Part shown: piece by piece, positions 53,477 through 61,942 of the stretch | How the letters are laid out: the number at the start of each line of letters is the position of its first letter | How positions within the stretch are numbered: position 1 is the stretch's first letter | Source: Chryseobacterium herbae | GTDB taxonomy: Bacteria > Bacteroidota > Bacteroidia > Flavobacteriales > Weeksellaceae | DNA: 64,000 bases | Assembly (NCBI RefSeq): GCF_025154075.1 | Contig: NZ_JAOAMU010000007.1 | Location: 120,822-184,821, forward strand | Direction of reading: 5' to 3' | The notes under the pieces: generated by a model | The model's database searches: none | What the model was told of the DNA's origin: nothing | The model's input: only the letters and a program-made list of their open reading frames with translations | Made by a program: the position numbers and the translations under genes

Positions 53477-53884
53477 TTAACCCGCATGGTTTTCATTTCT
53501 GAATTCTTTGGGCGTTTTACCTGTAAATCGTTTGAAAAATTTCGTGAAATTGGATGGGTCATAATCTAAAATTCTTGCAATTTCACTAATGGGTTTGTTG
53601 GTGTTCACAATGAGGTCCTTGGAAATAATAACCAGTTTTTCTTCATATACGGCACAAGGTGATTTTCCCAGAACATCTTTAATGGTGTCACTTAAATGAT
53701 TGGGATTGATAAACAGTAAGTCTGCAAACTCATTGATTTCATAAGCCGTTTCAACCTGTCCTGCCAGAAGTTCGTCTAAATGTTTATCCAGTTTAGAAAC
53801 AAATTGATTGGCTATTTCTGCCTGTCTCAAAGAAATACTTTTATCCTGCTTTTTCATTAAAAATGGTGAAAAAATAATATTCAA
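53477..53884 (-). CDS. Short AraC family regulator (DNA-binding domain only)
   Basis: 135 residues, consisting of the double helix-turn-helix of AraC (about 45-130; INEFADLLFINPNHLSDTIKDVLGKSPCAVYEEKLV; SEIARILDYDPSNFTKFFKRFTGKTPKEFR) with a short N-terminal helix. No sensing domain. It precedes the SDR gene and probably regulates it. Confidence 0.85.
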   Translation of the reverse strand: MNIIFSPFLMKKQDKSISLRQAEIANQFVSKLDKHLDELLAGQVETAYEINEFADLLFINPNHLSDTIKDVLGKSPCAVYEEKLVIISKDLIVNTNKPISEIARILDYDPSNFTKFFKRFTGKTPKEFRNENHAG

Positions 53885-53992
53885 AATTATTGAATTAAAT
53901 TGATTTTCTAACTTAAATAGCTGAGTTTGTCTTCCTATTCTGAAATCTGAGATTTAAAATTATTGTATAGGTGTTTGTGAAAAATTCAATAG

Positions 53993-54012
53993 GAGCGGGC
54001 TTTAGCCCGCTC
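53993..54012. repeat. REP-like palindrome GAGCGGGC-TTTA-GCCCGCTC
   Basis: A perfect 8-bp G+C-rich stem with a TTTA loop, followed 30 bp later by a related GGCTTTAGCC dyad at about 54039-54048. It lies beyond the metE terminator and is not obviously linked to either flanking gene. Confidence 0.6.
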
Positions 54013-54060
54013 ACTCACCATCATTAATTCAGGCAAACGGCTTTAGCCAAAACATAAAAA

Positions 54061-54082
54061 AGCAGGAGCAAAAACTCCTGCT
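54061..54082 (-). terminator. Terminator of metE
   Basis: The stem AGCAGGAG/CTCCTGCT with a 6-nt A-rich loop; A residues before it on the plus strand form the U-run. Confidence 0.85.
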
Positions 54083-54105
54083 CAAAAATTATAATAATTA
54101 ATTCT

Positions 54106-56427
54106 TTAGCTTTCCTGCAACACAAAATCTGCAGCTGCTTCTCTTGAGGCTTTCACCATCGCAATCAACGCCTTCTCCGTTTCATCCCAATGCCGAGTCT
54201 TCAAACCACAATCCGGATTCACCCAAAGCTGCTGAGCCGGAATAACAGCCTGCGCCTTTCTTAACAGATGAATCATTTCTTCTTTCGAAGGAACCCTTGG
54301 TGAGTGAATATCGTAAACTCCCGGACCAATCTCATTCGGATATTTGAAATCGGCAAAGGCCTGAAGCAGTTCCATCTGGCTTCTGGAACATTCTATAGTG
54401 ATCACATCGGCATCCATATCTGCAATATTCTGGATGATATCATTGAATTCGGAATAGCACATATGGGTATGAATCTGCGTTGTATCTTCAACACCTGAAG
54501 CGGAAATCCTGAAGGCTTCTACTGCCCATTCCAGATACTGCTGCCATTCGGATCTTCTAAGTGGAAGTCCTTCTCTGATTGCCGGTTCATCAATCTGAAT
54601 AATTCTGATTCCTGCTTTTTCCAGATCGTTGACCTCATCGCGGATCGCTAACGCAATCTGTTTACAGGTTACAGATCTTGGTTGATCATCTCGTACAAAA
54701 GACCATTGCAGGATCGTTACCGGACCGGTAAGCATTCCTTTTACCCATTTTTGAGTAAGAGATTGAGCATAGTGAGACCAATAAACGGTCATGGGATGCG
54801 GTCGGTGAACATCACCATAGATTACCGGAGGTTTTACACAGCGGCTTCCATAGCTCTGAACCCATCCGTTTTGGGTAAAAGCAAATCCGGCAAGCTGTTC
54901 CCCGAAATATTCCACCATATCATTTCGTTCAAATTCACCATGAACCAATACATCGATGCCGATTTCTTCCTGCCAGCGGATGGTTCTTTCCGTTTCTTTT
55001 TTTAGCAAATCATCATATTGTTCGGCTGTCAGTTCACCTTTTTTGAATTTCGATCTCCAGGCTCTTACTTCTTTAGTTTGAGGAAACGAACCGATAGTGG
55101 TTGTTGGGAATAAAGGAAGCTGAAGAACATTCTGCTGATTTTCTTTTCTCATGCTGAACGGACTTTTTCTCTGCGCATCATTTTCAGTGGTGATATCAAC
55201 ACGGTCTTTTACGGCCTGATTGTGGATCAGGGATGAAATTTTACGGTTGTCAATGGCTTTTTTATTTTCGGCATATTGCTGTAAGACCTGATAATCTGCC
55301 TTTCCGGCTGCCAGTTTTTTTAAAGCAACCACTTCATGGATCTTTTGTTTGGCGAAAGCCATCCATTGTTTGATCTCAGGAGATAACGTGTTTTCATTCG
55401 TTTCAAGGTCAAGGTCGAAAGGAGAGTGGAGCAGGGAGCATGACGGAGCGATGAAAACCCTGTCAGATCCGATGGTATTGACAGCTTTCTCAATGAATCC
55501 CAGTGATCTTTCAAAATCATTTTTCCAGATGTTCCTTCCGTCTACAATGCCTAAGGATAAACTCAGTGTCTGCGGAATAGCATTTAAAACCTCATCCAAC
55601 TGCTCAGGAGAACGAACTAAGTCAATGTGTAAGACATCAACCGGAAGCGAAGATGCCAATGAAAGATTATCTTTTAAACCTTCAAAATAAGTAGCAACGA
55701 TGATTTTAAGCTCCGGAAACTGGTTTCTGATTTCGCTGTAAACCGATTGATAGATTTCTTTTGCTTTTTCAGTAAGATCCAGTCCTAAAAACGGTTCATC
55801 AAACTGTATCCATTGAGCACCGTGGTTCTCAAGTTCTTTTAAAATTTCAATATATACCGGAAGAAGATTATGGATTAAATCCAGTTTATCAAACCCTTCT
55901 TCTTTCTCTTTTCCCAGGAGGAGATAAGTAAGCGGTCCGATGATTACCGGTTTTGCATTCACTCCGGCTTGTTTTGCACTGATGAATTCAGTAATGATCT
56001 TTTGGGAAAACAATCTGAACGGTTGGTCCTTTTGAAACTCGGGAACAATGTAATGGTAATTAGTATCGAACCATTTCGTCATTTCCATGGCGGTAATATC
56101 CAGATCGTCTTTCTGATAGCCTCTTGCCATTGCAAAATACAGATCATGCTCTGAGGCAGATTTTCTGGCTGCAATTTCCTGATAACGCTCCGGAATGGCT
56201 CCAACACTTAGCGTCATATCCAAAACCTGATCATAATACGAAAAGTCATTGCATGGAATAAGATCGATTCCTGCTTCTTGCTGAAGTTTCCAGTTTTGCA
56301 GGCTGATGTTTTTCCCGGTTTCCAAAAGTTCATTCAGTGACGTTTTGCCTGACCAATATTGCTCGCAGGCTTTTTTGAGTTCTCTGTGGCGGCCAATACG
56401 CGGGCTGCCAAGTAGGTGCGTTTGCAT
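54106..56427 (-). CDS. metE: Cobalamin-independent methionine synthase
   Basis: 773 residues, normal for MetE. Two homologous barrels: an N-terminal half from QTHLLGSPRIGRHRELKKACEQYW and a C-terminal catalytic half from about LPLFPTTTIGSFPQTKEVR. Zinc ligands are present in HTHMCYSEFND (His and Cys), ECSRSQ (Glu) and PDCGLKTR (Cys). It methylates homocysteine from 5-methyltetrahydropteroyl-triglutamate without B12. A cobalamin riboswitch lies about 195 bp upstream in its leader, so it is turned off when B12 is available. Confidence 0.96.
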   Translation of the reverse strand: MQTHLLGSPRIGRHRELKKACEQYWSGKTSLNELLETGKNISLQNWKLQQEAGIDLIPCNDFSYYDQVLDMTLSVGAIPERYQEIAARKSASEHDLYFAMARGYQKDDLDITAMEMTKWFDTNYHYIVPEFQKDQPFRLFSQKIITEFISAKQAGVNAKPVIIGPLTYLLLGKEKEEGFDKLDLIHNLLPVYIEILKELENHGAQWIQFDEPFLGLDLTEKAKEIYQSVYSEIRNQFPELKIIVATYFEGLKDNLSLASSLPVDVLHIDLVRSPEQLDEVLNAIPQTLSLSLGIVDGRNIWKNDFERSLGFIEKAVNTIGSDRVFIAPSCSLLHSPFDLDLETNENTLSPEIKQWMAFAKQKIHEVVALKKLAAGKADYQVLQQYAENKKAIDNRKISSLIHNQAVKDRVDITTENDAQRKSPFSMRKENQQNVLQLPLFPTTTIGSFPQTKEVRAWRSKFKKGELTAEQYDDLLKKETERTIRWQEEIGIDVLVHGEFERNDMVEYFGEQLAGFAFTQNGWVQSYGSRCVKPPVIYGDVHRPHPMTVYWSHYAQSLTQKWVKGMLTGPVTILQWSFVRDDQPRSVTCKQIALAIRDEVNDLEKAGIRIIQIDEPAIREGLPLRRSEWQQYLEWAVEAFRISASGVEDTTQIHTHMCYSEFNDIIQNIADMDADVITIECSRSQMELLQAFADFKYPNEIGPGVYDIHSPRVPSKEEMIHLLRKAQAVIPAQQLWVNPDCGLKTRHWDETEKALIAMVKASREAAADFVLQES

Positions 56428-56621
56428 GTTCTTAAACTTTTAAATTAAACAATAATGATGGTAAAAGCTCTTTTAGAATGCTTCGCAATGCTGCCGGGAA
56501 AGAATGTTGAGGATAAAGAGATACAATAAGGACGTAGTTTTCCTGCTAACAGGAACGTTCAAAAAAAGTATCATCTGTATGACCCAAAGCTTCAGACCGC
56601 GAAAGCATTGTCAATTCAGAT

Positions 56622-56765
56622 TAGGCAGGTCTCCTGGCTTATAACGGCTTTCATCATCCTTCCCGCTTTCGCAGTGGATATTCACGGATAAAAACCTTTG
56701 GTGTGTTACTTACAGTTGCGCGACAGCTCGTGATTCTCACACGATTCCCTATTAATCTACGTTAT
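56622..56765 (-). promoter_or_regulatory. Cobalamin riboswitch upstream of metE
   Basis: On the minus strand the segment has the B12-box-like AGCTGTCGCGCAACTGTAAG, the CCACTG and GGGAAGG segments, and ends with AAGCCAGGAGACCTGCC, the conserved 3' P1/P2 element of cobalamin riboswitches. All are in the expected order and spacing. The remaining leader to the metE start (56428-56621) contains a short hairpin TTCCTG/CAGGAA but no clear terminator, so control could be at translation. B12 should repress metE. Confidence 0.92.
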
Positions 56766-56905
56766 GTAAAACCTCTTCTGTTTGATGAAGGATGTTAAAG
56801 AACAAAATCTGGGCTAAAGGTATGATTAAAGTGAATTGATTGGTTGAATTGAATAAAATAAGAATATAATTTCGTTTTTGATTAATTTAAAAGCGAATTA
56901 TTCTG

Positions 56906-56944
56906 TAAATTTGAAAAACATAATCCCAAAAAGAATATTATTCT
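56906..56944 (+). promoter_or_regulatory. Lrp-gene promoter box and AGAATA/TATTCT dyad
   Basis: TAAATTTG at 56906-56913 is a -7-type box. AGAATATTATTCT (56932-56944), a 6-bp dyad, ends at the GTG start; a related ATTATTCTGT lies at about 56897. It may be an autoregulatory Lrp-type site. A clear -33 TTTG at normal spacing is lacking. Confidence 0.5.
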
Positions 56945-57406
56945 GTGGAAAGACTTGACGAAAAGGATCTTCAGCTGCTTAGAATCCTTCAAAAGAATGC
57001 TAAACTGACGGTAAAGGAACTTGCGAAAGAAATTAATCTGTCACCTTCACCTGTTTTCGAGCGGATGAAAAGGCTCGAACAGGCTGGATATATCAAGCAT
57101 TATGCAGCCGTTTTGGAGGCAGAAAAACTCAATCGGGGATTTACTGTTTTTTGTCAGGTCAAACTTAAAATGCATGATCGTTCTGTAGGCAACCAGTTTG
57201 TTGAAGATATTTTACAGATCAATGAAGTTGCCGAGTGTTATAATATTTCCGGAGATTTTGATTTCCTGCTCAAAGTTCAGGTAAGAGATATGAAGCATTA
57301 TCAGGACTTTGTCTTCAATAAGCTGGGTTCATTGGATACTATTGGCAGTGCGCACAGTACTTTTGTCATGGCGGAAGTGAAAAATATTCATGGGGTAAGT
57401 ATTTAA
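56945..57406 (+). CDS. Lrp/AsnC family transcriptional regulator
   Basis: 153 residues from GTG 56945; no ATG is suitably placed and ERLDEKDLQLLRILQKNAK is the family start. Winged HTH at about 5-60 (LTVKELAKEINLSPSPVFERMKRLEQAGYI), then the RAM/ASNC effector domain (about 65-148; VAECYNISGDFDFLLKVQVRDMKHYQDFVFNKL). Divergent from metE, whose promoter lies beside it, so amino-acid-dependent control of methionine synthesis is possible (inference). Confidence 0.92.
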   Translation: MERLDEKDLQLLRILQKNAKLTVKELAKEINLSPSPVFERMKRLEQAGYIKHYAAVLEAEKLNRGFTVFCQVKLKMHDRSVGNQFVEDILQINEVAECYNISGDFDFLLKVQVRDMKHYQDFVFNKLGSLDTIGSAHSTFVMAEVKNIHGVSI

Positions 57407-57415
57407 AAATAAAAA

Positions 57416-57437
57416 CAGCACCCGAAAACGAATGCTG
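57416..57437 (-). terminator. Terminator of the 57498-58262 gene
   Basis: On the minus strand CAGCATTCG pairs with CGGGTGCTG using two G-U wobbles, loop TTTT, followed by a U-rich run. It lies between convergent genes and may also end the lrp transcript. Confidence 0.65.
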
Positions 57438-57497
57438 CTATACTTTCTGAATTTTTAAATCATTAAATTTTTAAATGATTCAATCTTTAAATCACGT

Positions 57498-58262
57498 CTA
57501 CGGCTGATCACAATCCTGCTTCAGCTTTACAAAGGTCTTGTCAAATTTCTTATACAATATTCCTTCATCATCGGGTTCAGCTCTGAAACTGGCGTTCGCA
57601 CAGTTGTGAAACCCCATTCCCATCAGGTCAATGAGTGCATAATCATCTTTCTGGAGATCATTAAGCTGATCATTAAACCTGGTCATCACCGACTGTGGAT
57701 CAGCATTGTTTTTGCTTTTTTCCTGTGCAAACTTTTCCCATACGGCATACATTTTCTCTTTGTCCGGAGAAGAAACGGCATCAATATATTCTTTGCAGGT
57801 ATTGTAAAACTGACTGTTTTTCAGTGATACAGGATTAGAATATGCATTAAGCTCTTCTTTTTTGAGCTGGTATTCGCCTTCAAAAGCCTGAATGGCTTCC
57901 TGATGAAGTTTTTTCCACTCCGGAAGATTGATCACTTTAAGATTGTACAATTCTGCCTTCTTTTGTTGATATTGTTTATCCAGTTGCTGCAGATAGGTGT
58001 TTTTATTTTTTCTGATATCTTCAAGATCTGAAAGTTTAAAAACCGTATGATTATCAAAAGCACCTCCGTTGAGTGTGTACAGAAGTTTAAAAACTCCGTC
58101 TATTTCCTCTTTTTTGTATTTCCCCGGATCGTAATATCCTTTATTCTCGCAGTTGTAGGTCTGGTAAGCATAAAGAGCCAGATTGTTGGTCTTACCAGTC
58201 GTTTTCTGTCCAAAGGCTGCTACAGAAAGAGCTACTGAAAGTGTAAGTATTAATTTTTTCAT
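57498..58262 (-). CDS. Secreted helical protein of unknown function
   Basis: 254 residues. Signal peptide MKKLILTLSVALSVAAFG. The mature part is largely helical, with a Lys/Glu/Gln-rich coiled-coil-like section (about 78-140; YLQQLDKQYQQKKAELYNLKV) and cysteines at about 38, 159, 224 and 251 that could form two disulfides. No family is recognised. Periplasmic or outer-surface location is inferred. Confidence 0.72.
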   Translation of the reverse strand: MKKLILTLSVALSVAAFGQKTTGKTNNLALYAYQTYNCENKGYYDPGKYKKEEIDGVFKLLYTLNGGAFDNHTVFKLSDLEDIRKNKNTYLQQLDKQYQQKKAELYNLKVINLPEWKKLHQEAIQAFEGEYQLKKEELNAYSNPVSLKNSQFYNTCKEYIDAVSSPDKEKMYAVWEKFAQEKSKNNADPQSVMTRFNDQLNDLQKDDYALIDLMGMGFHNCANASFRAEPDDEGILYKKFDKTFVKLKQDCDQP

Positions 58263-58334
58263 ATAATTTGTTGTGTGATGTATTTCCGAAAAGACTTTCT
58301 GAATGTGATTGTAAAATTAATATTTTGAATTTTC

Positions 58335-58684
58335 AAACACAAATCACACGAGTGTTTTTCACTGATGACACAAATGGAGGAGTTGCATTCGTGAGAATTC
58401 GTGTTTTAAATTTGTGTTATTCGTGGTTTATGAAGCATTTCGGTTTCTATTTTTAAACACAAATTACACGAGTGTTTTTCACTGATGACACAAATGGAGG
58501 AGTTGCATTCGTGATAATTCGTGTTTTAAATTTGTGTTATTCGTGGTTTATGACGCATTTCTGTTTCTATTTTTAAACACAAATTGCACGAATATTTTTC
58601 ACTAATGACACAAATGGAGGAGTTGCATTTGTGAGAATTTGTGTTTTAAATTTGTGTTTTAAATTTGTGATATTCGTGTTTATA
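58335..58684. repeat. Three 120-bp tandem repeats with internal inverted symmetry
   Basis: Units begin at 58335, 58455 and 58575 with AAACACAAAT; copies 1 and 2 differ at only a few positions, copy 3 is more diverged and a little shorter. Each unit carries AACACAAATTACACGA-like sequence at the start and its near complement (TCGTGTTTTAAATTTGTGTT) later, so single units can form hairpins. No coding frame. It occupies nearly the whole gap 58263-58690. Confidence 0.85.
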
Positions 58685-58690
58685 GTATGT

Positions 58691-59248
58691 TTAATCAAGA
58701 TAATTTACATTAAAAACACCTCTTTTAAATTCTACTTTTACCTTATCACCAGTTTTATATTCAAAAATTGATTTTAAACCTTTCGCTTTTCTTTTTTTGT
58801 CAATCAATTCTATTGCATTATCGTCATGGATGGAGTTTTCTTTCCCCCCGTCCAGCCAAAAGACCATCGCTTCTTTATGGTTGATGACTTCATAAGTATT
58901 AATTATACGTTCTTTTTCGGTTTGAAAATTGGTGAGTAATAAGATATGGATAAATAATGTTCTAAATGCGAACAAAGCAAAAAAAGCAGAATATAAACAT
59001 ACACTAATGATTTCAAGAATTTTTTTAGCTTTTATACAGATAGACACAACTATGGCGATAACAACGGCTATCACCAATAAATATCTCCACGAGAAGTCCT
59101 TAAAACTTTGCAGATCCTGATCTAAATAATGTTCTTTGATGAATGGTTTTAAGACAAAAGTATCAAGACAGAAGAGTAGGACTAATATAATGAATAGAAT
59201 GAAGTAAGGTTTTGAGATTAATTTTTTTATTTGTTCAGAACGTGTCAT
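58691..59248 (-). CDS. Membrane protein of unknown function
   Basis: 185 residues, with three membrane helices at about 13-33, 52-70 and 76-104, then a soluble C-terminal 75 residues containing VIDHKEAMVFWLDGG-like (INHKEAMVFWLDGGKENS) and beta-rich KTGDKVKVEFKRGVFNVNYLD. No domain recognised. Its 3' end touches the 120-bp repeat array. Confidence 0.68.
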   Translation of the reverse strand: MTRSEQIKKLISKPYFILFIILVLLFCLDTFVLKPFIKEHYLDQDLQSFKDFSWRYLLVIAVVIAIVVSICIKAKKILEIISVCLYSAFFALFAFRTLFIHILLLTNFQTEKERIINTYEVINHKEAMVFWLDGGKENSIHDDNAIELIDKKRKAKGLKSIFEYKTGDKVKVEFKRGVFNVNYLD

Positions 59249-59317
59249 TTTTAATATTTGTCAGTAGATTATTGTTTTTTAATTTTAAAATAATAGTTTT
59301 GATATAAATTAAAATCT

Positions 59318-59521
59318 ATGAGTTCGCTTGTCATTTTTGGACTGTTTGTTGTATTGATATTTGCCGGAATAGCTTTTCTTATGATGCGGTTCTTTGAAAA
59401 ATGGACATCGAAAAGCCAGTACAGAAACCTTTGGAATACTTTAATTTTTATTGGTCTTTTTGCGGCACTGTTGTTCGGTTCCTTTTTTATTTTTATCATG
59501 AATCTCAATTTTGAAAGGTAA
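59318..59521 (+). CDS. Possible small two-helix membrane protein
   Basis: 67 residues from ATG 59318: helices at about 4-24 and 42-62 separated by a basic loop FFEKWTSKSQYRNLW. A TAGTTTTG box (59294-59301) with TTG 18 bp upstream precedes it, and codon usage looks ordinary. It overlaps the 3' end of the convergent DUF2306 gene by 81 bp. The opposite-strand open frame 59269-59508 is less protein-like. No family known. Confidence 0.55.
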   Translation: MSSLVIFGLFVVLIFAGIAFLMMRFFEKWTSKSQYRNLWNTLIFIGLFAALLFGSFFIFIMNLNFER

Positions 59522-60151
59522 GTCGTTAAACCTTTTAATGATCACAAGAGCCACAGAAAGATTGACAAGCAGTGATACCCAGACATTCAGTCCATAAAAC
59601 AGCTCATAATCATATAGATCTTCCCGATAGAAAAGGTTTTTAATAACCCTGAAAGTAATGGCTGTAGTGGTAACGGCATAGCTTAAGATCATGTATTTTT
59701 TGTGGCTTGCAATATTTCCTTTTTTAACTAAAATAACAGCATTAACCGTACAGTATGCCCACAGAATGTCCTGAAGCAGAAAGCCTGTAACCCCAATGAT
59801 TCCACCGTTTGAAAATAATCCCAGTACAAAACATGCCGGTACATTGATGATCAGGATATTATAAACATACATCCTTCCGATCCACCGGTGAAGCGTCCTG
59901 TTTTCCGTTAAAAAACGATTTGAAAACTGGGTGAGTCCTGTGAGAAGACACAGGGTGACTGAAAAGATATGAATGTAAAAAAACGCCATCCAGTACGGAT
60001 TATCCACAACCTTCTGTTTAAACATCAGGAAGCCTATATTTTTATCAAGACCTGTGTATTGGGAAATCGTTTTCAGCATGAGAATACTGAAAATCAGAAT
60101 GGCAGAGATAGCAAGTGCTCCGCTAACCTTTATTCCAAGAGATTTGTTCAT
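59441..60151 (-). CDS. DUF2306 domain membrane protein
   Basis: 236 residues with about six membrane helices. Conserved DUF2306 features include YIHIFSVTLCLLTGLTQF (about 57-74), the His-rich RTLHRWIGRMYV, and GNIASHKKYMILSYAVTTTAITFRV. The two His pairs on helices hint at heme binding as in related cytochrome-like families (inference). The last ~25 residues are polar and overlap a convergent small gene. The DUF2750 gene lies 5 bp upstream. Confidence 0.8.
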   Translation of the reverse strand: MNKSLGIKVSGALAISAILIFSILMLKTISQYTGLDKNIGFLMFKQKVVDNPYWMAFFYIHIFSVTLCLLTGLTQFSNRFLTENRTLHRWIGRMYVYNILIINVPACFVLGLFSNGGIIGVTGFLLQDILWAYCTVNAVILVKKGNIASHKKYMILSYAVTTTAITFRVIKNLFYREDLYDYELFYGLNVWVSLLVNLSVALVIIKRFNDLPFKIEIHDKNKKGTEQQCRKKTNKN

Positions 60152-60156
60152 CTCGT

Positions 60157-60615
60157 TTAGCTGCTCAAAACTTCTCGGATTTGTGTTTCCATTTCTTCGA
60201 TGCTTCTAAACTTCCTCAATGTTATGTTTTTGCCAGTCTTTTTAAGTTCTTCAATAATATCGAGCACCAGCTCCAAAGGTTCTGCTTCACAACCAAATAA
60301 ATTACTGTCGAAATTGGTTCCTACAACCAGACCATCATTATTCATTCCGAGACACCAGTTTTCTACAAAATCATTCAGGGGAACAGATGAAACTTCATAA
60401 TGACTCCACTCATCACCGATACACGATTTTGCCCTTGCCTGATCAGACCAGAAACAAATAATCTGTACTGGCTCCCCATCTTCATATTCCAGTTCGTTGG
60501 AATAGGAGACTGAATAACCGTTTTCATCCTTTAAGGCGTAGATGATTTCTGTTTCGCTAACCTTTTTTATAAAATCTTTATGGCGGTTTTCTACCGTGAT
60601 ATGATCCTGTATCAT
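60157..60615 (-). CDS. DUF2750 domain protein
   Basis: 152 residues matching the DUF2750 layout: RHKDFIKKVSETEIIYALKDENGY at the start, IICFWSDQARAKSC in the middle (the usual LWP...fA..c block), then VPLNDFVENWCLGMNNDGLVVGTNFD. Cytosolic, function unknown. Followed 5 bp later by the DUF2306 gene, probably in one operon. Confidence 0.78.
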   Translation of the reverse strand: MIQDHITVENRHKDFIKKVSETEIIYALKDENGYSVSYSNELEYEDGEPVQIICFWSDQARAKSCIGDEWSHYEVSSVPLNDFVENWCLGMNNDGLVVGTNFDSNLFGCEAEPLELVLDIIEELKKTGKNITLRKFRSIEEMETQIREVLSS

Positions 60616-60668
60616 TCCGTTTTTCTTTAAGGTGTTTTGGAAACCTTCATTAACCCTCCATCATAAAA

Positions 60669-61352
60669 CTATTTATATAATTTTAGTGATTTATAATCAT
60701 ACACATATTTCACATCATTGTTTTTGATGGTCATATCTTCACTTCCCGGCTTCAAAACTAAGGAATCTGAATCAAAAGTGAAAGTGATTCTATCTCCTGA
60801 TTCTTTGATTCGTAAGATATCCGTCAGTTTTTTTTCCTCATTTTTGGGTTCAATATCCAGGTTTCCGAGATATTTTATCTTTCCTTTTTCTAATAAATAA
60901 GCATCACCACCGAAAAAATATTCATACGCTTGCTGACAGACGATAATAATATTTCCATTTTGGCTGTTCTTATAAAAATAGGGTTCATAAAGATAGGCTT
61001 CTCCGGAACCTTGAGATTGATAAATGATTTCGTTTTTATGATTCAGCAATAAAAGTCTCTTTCCAAAGTCTTCTTCAGTATCGGGCAAAGTAATTTTACC
61101 ATCAGTAAATTGAAAATTTCCTGCTACAATCTTGTTTCCTTCCACAGAAAAAGCCTGCTCAATATCGAATCCTTTAATTTTTAAATCAGAAATTTTGTCA
61201 GGTTTAAATTCAGTATATGGAGCATCTTTTACAACCTCAGCTTTAATTGATACTGGTGTTTCCTTTTTTACTGTTGCTTTATTTTCCTTTTTAGGTTCTT
61301 CCTTGCAGCAGACCAAAGTAAATAGAACGAATACAGGTAATAGTTTTTTCAT
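60669..61352 (-). CDS. Lipoprotein of unknown function
   Basis: 227 residues. The N-terminus MKKLLPVFVLFTLVCCKEE is a lipoprotein signal with a lipobox (TLVC); the next residues are a Lys/Glu-rich linker. The mature part (about 45-227) is beta-rich (ISDLKIKGFDIEQAFSVEGNKIVAGNFQF). No family recognised. It starts 8 bp after the NudK stop on the same strand and so may be read from the same message. Confidence 0.72.
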   Translation of the reverse strand: MKKLLPVFVLFTLVCCKEEPKKENKATVKKETPVSIKAEVVKDAPYTEFKPDKISDLKIKGFDIEQAFSVEGNKIVAGNFQFTDGKITLPDTEEDFGKRLLLLNHKNEIIYQSQGSGEAYLYEPYFYKNSQNGNIIIVCQQAYEYFFGGDAYLLEKGKIKYLGNLDIEPKNEEKKLTDILRIKESGDRITFTFDSDSLVLKPGSEDMTIKNNDVKYVYDYKSLKLYK

Positions 61353-61360
61353 CTTATTCT

Positions 61361-61942
61361 CTATACAATGTTTTTAATACGCAAATGTTGCAAAAGCATG
61401 ATGGTCTTGGCATCCATGATCTCTTCGTTGTCTATCATCGAAAGAGCATCCTCAAATGAAAATTCCAGAACTTCAATGTTTTCACCTTCTTCTTCAAGTC
61501 CGCCACCGTCTGCGATTTTCATCTCAGAAGAGTATTCTGCAATGAAAAAATGAAGGATCTCCGTTACAGAGCCCGGCGACATATAGGCTTCAAATACTTT
61601 TTCTACTTTTGAGATTTTGTACCCGGTTTCTTCTTCCGTTTCTCTTTTGATACATTCCTCCGGATTATCATTATCCAGCAGGCCGGCACAGGCTTCGATA
61701 AGCATCCCTGTGGTATTTCCGTTGATGAAAGTAGGCAATCTGAACTGTCTGGTCAAAATTACAGTGCCTGAAGTTTTGTTATAAAGCAGGATCACCGCTC
61801 CGTTTCCTCTGTCATAGGCTTCTCTGCTTTGGGTTTCTGTAGTTCCGTCTTTTTTGGCGATGGTGTAGGTGACTTTGTTTAAAGTGTACCAGTTGTCAGA
61901 AAGAATTTCTGTTTTAATGATGTTGATGTTAGGATTCTGCAT
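61361..61942 (-). CDS. nudK: GDP-mannose pyrophosphatase, Nudix family
   Basis: 193 residues. Nudix box at about 85-112 (GLLDNDNPEECIKRETEEETGY) with the metal-binding REXXEEXG core. The typical NudK sequences EAYDRGNGAVILLYNK, LTRQFRLPTF and EAYMSPGSVTEILHFFIAEY match. It cleaves GDP-mannose and similar sugar nucleotides. Overlaps the DUF4406 gene by 14 bp. Confidence 0.9.
   Translation of the reverse strand: MQNPNINIIKTEILSDNWYTLNKVTYTIAKKDGTTETQSREAYDRGNGAVILLYNKTSGTVILTRQFRLPTFINGNTTGMLIEACAGLLDNDNPEECIKRETEEETGYKISKVEKVFEAYMSPGSVTEILHFFIAEYSSEMKIADGGGLEEEGENIEVLEFSFEDALSMIDNEEIMDAKTIMLLQHLRIKNIV

Noticed and set aside
58335..58684. CRISPR array
   Set aside because: The 120-bp units repeat as a whole with no unique spacers.
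59269..59508. 79-residue minus-strand gene
   Set aside because: It overlaps the end of the DUF2306 gene in another frame and the 59318-59521 frame; Asn/Lys/Ile-rich without features.
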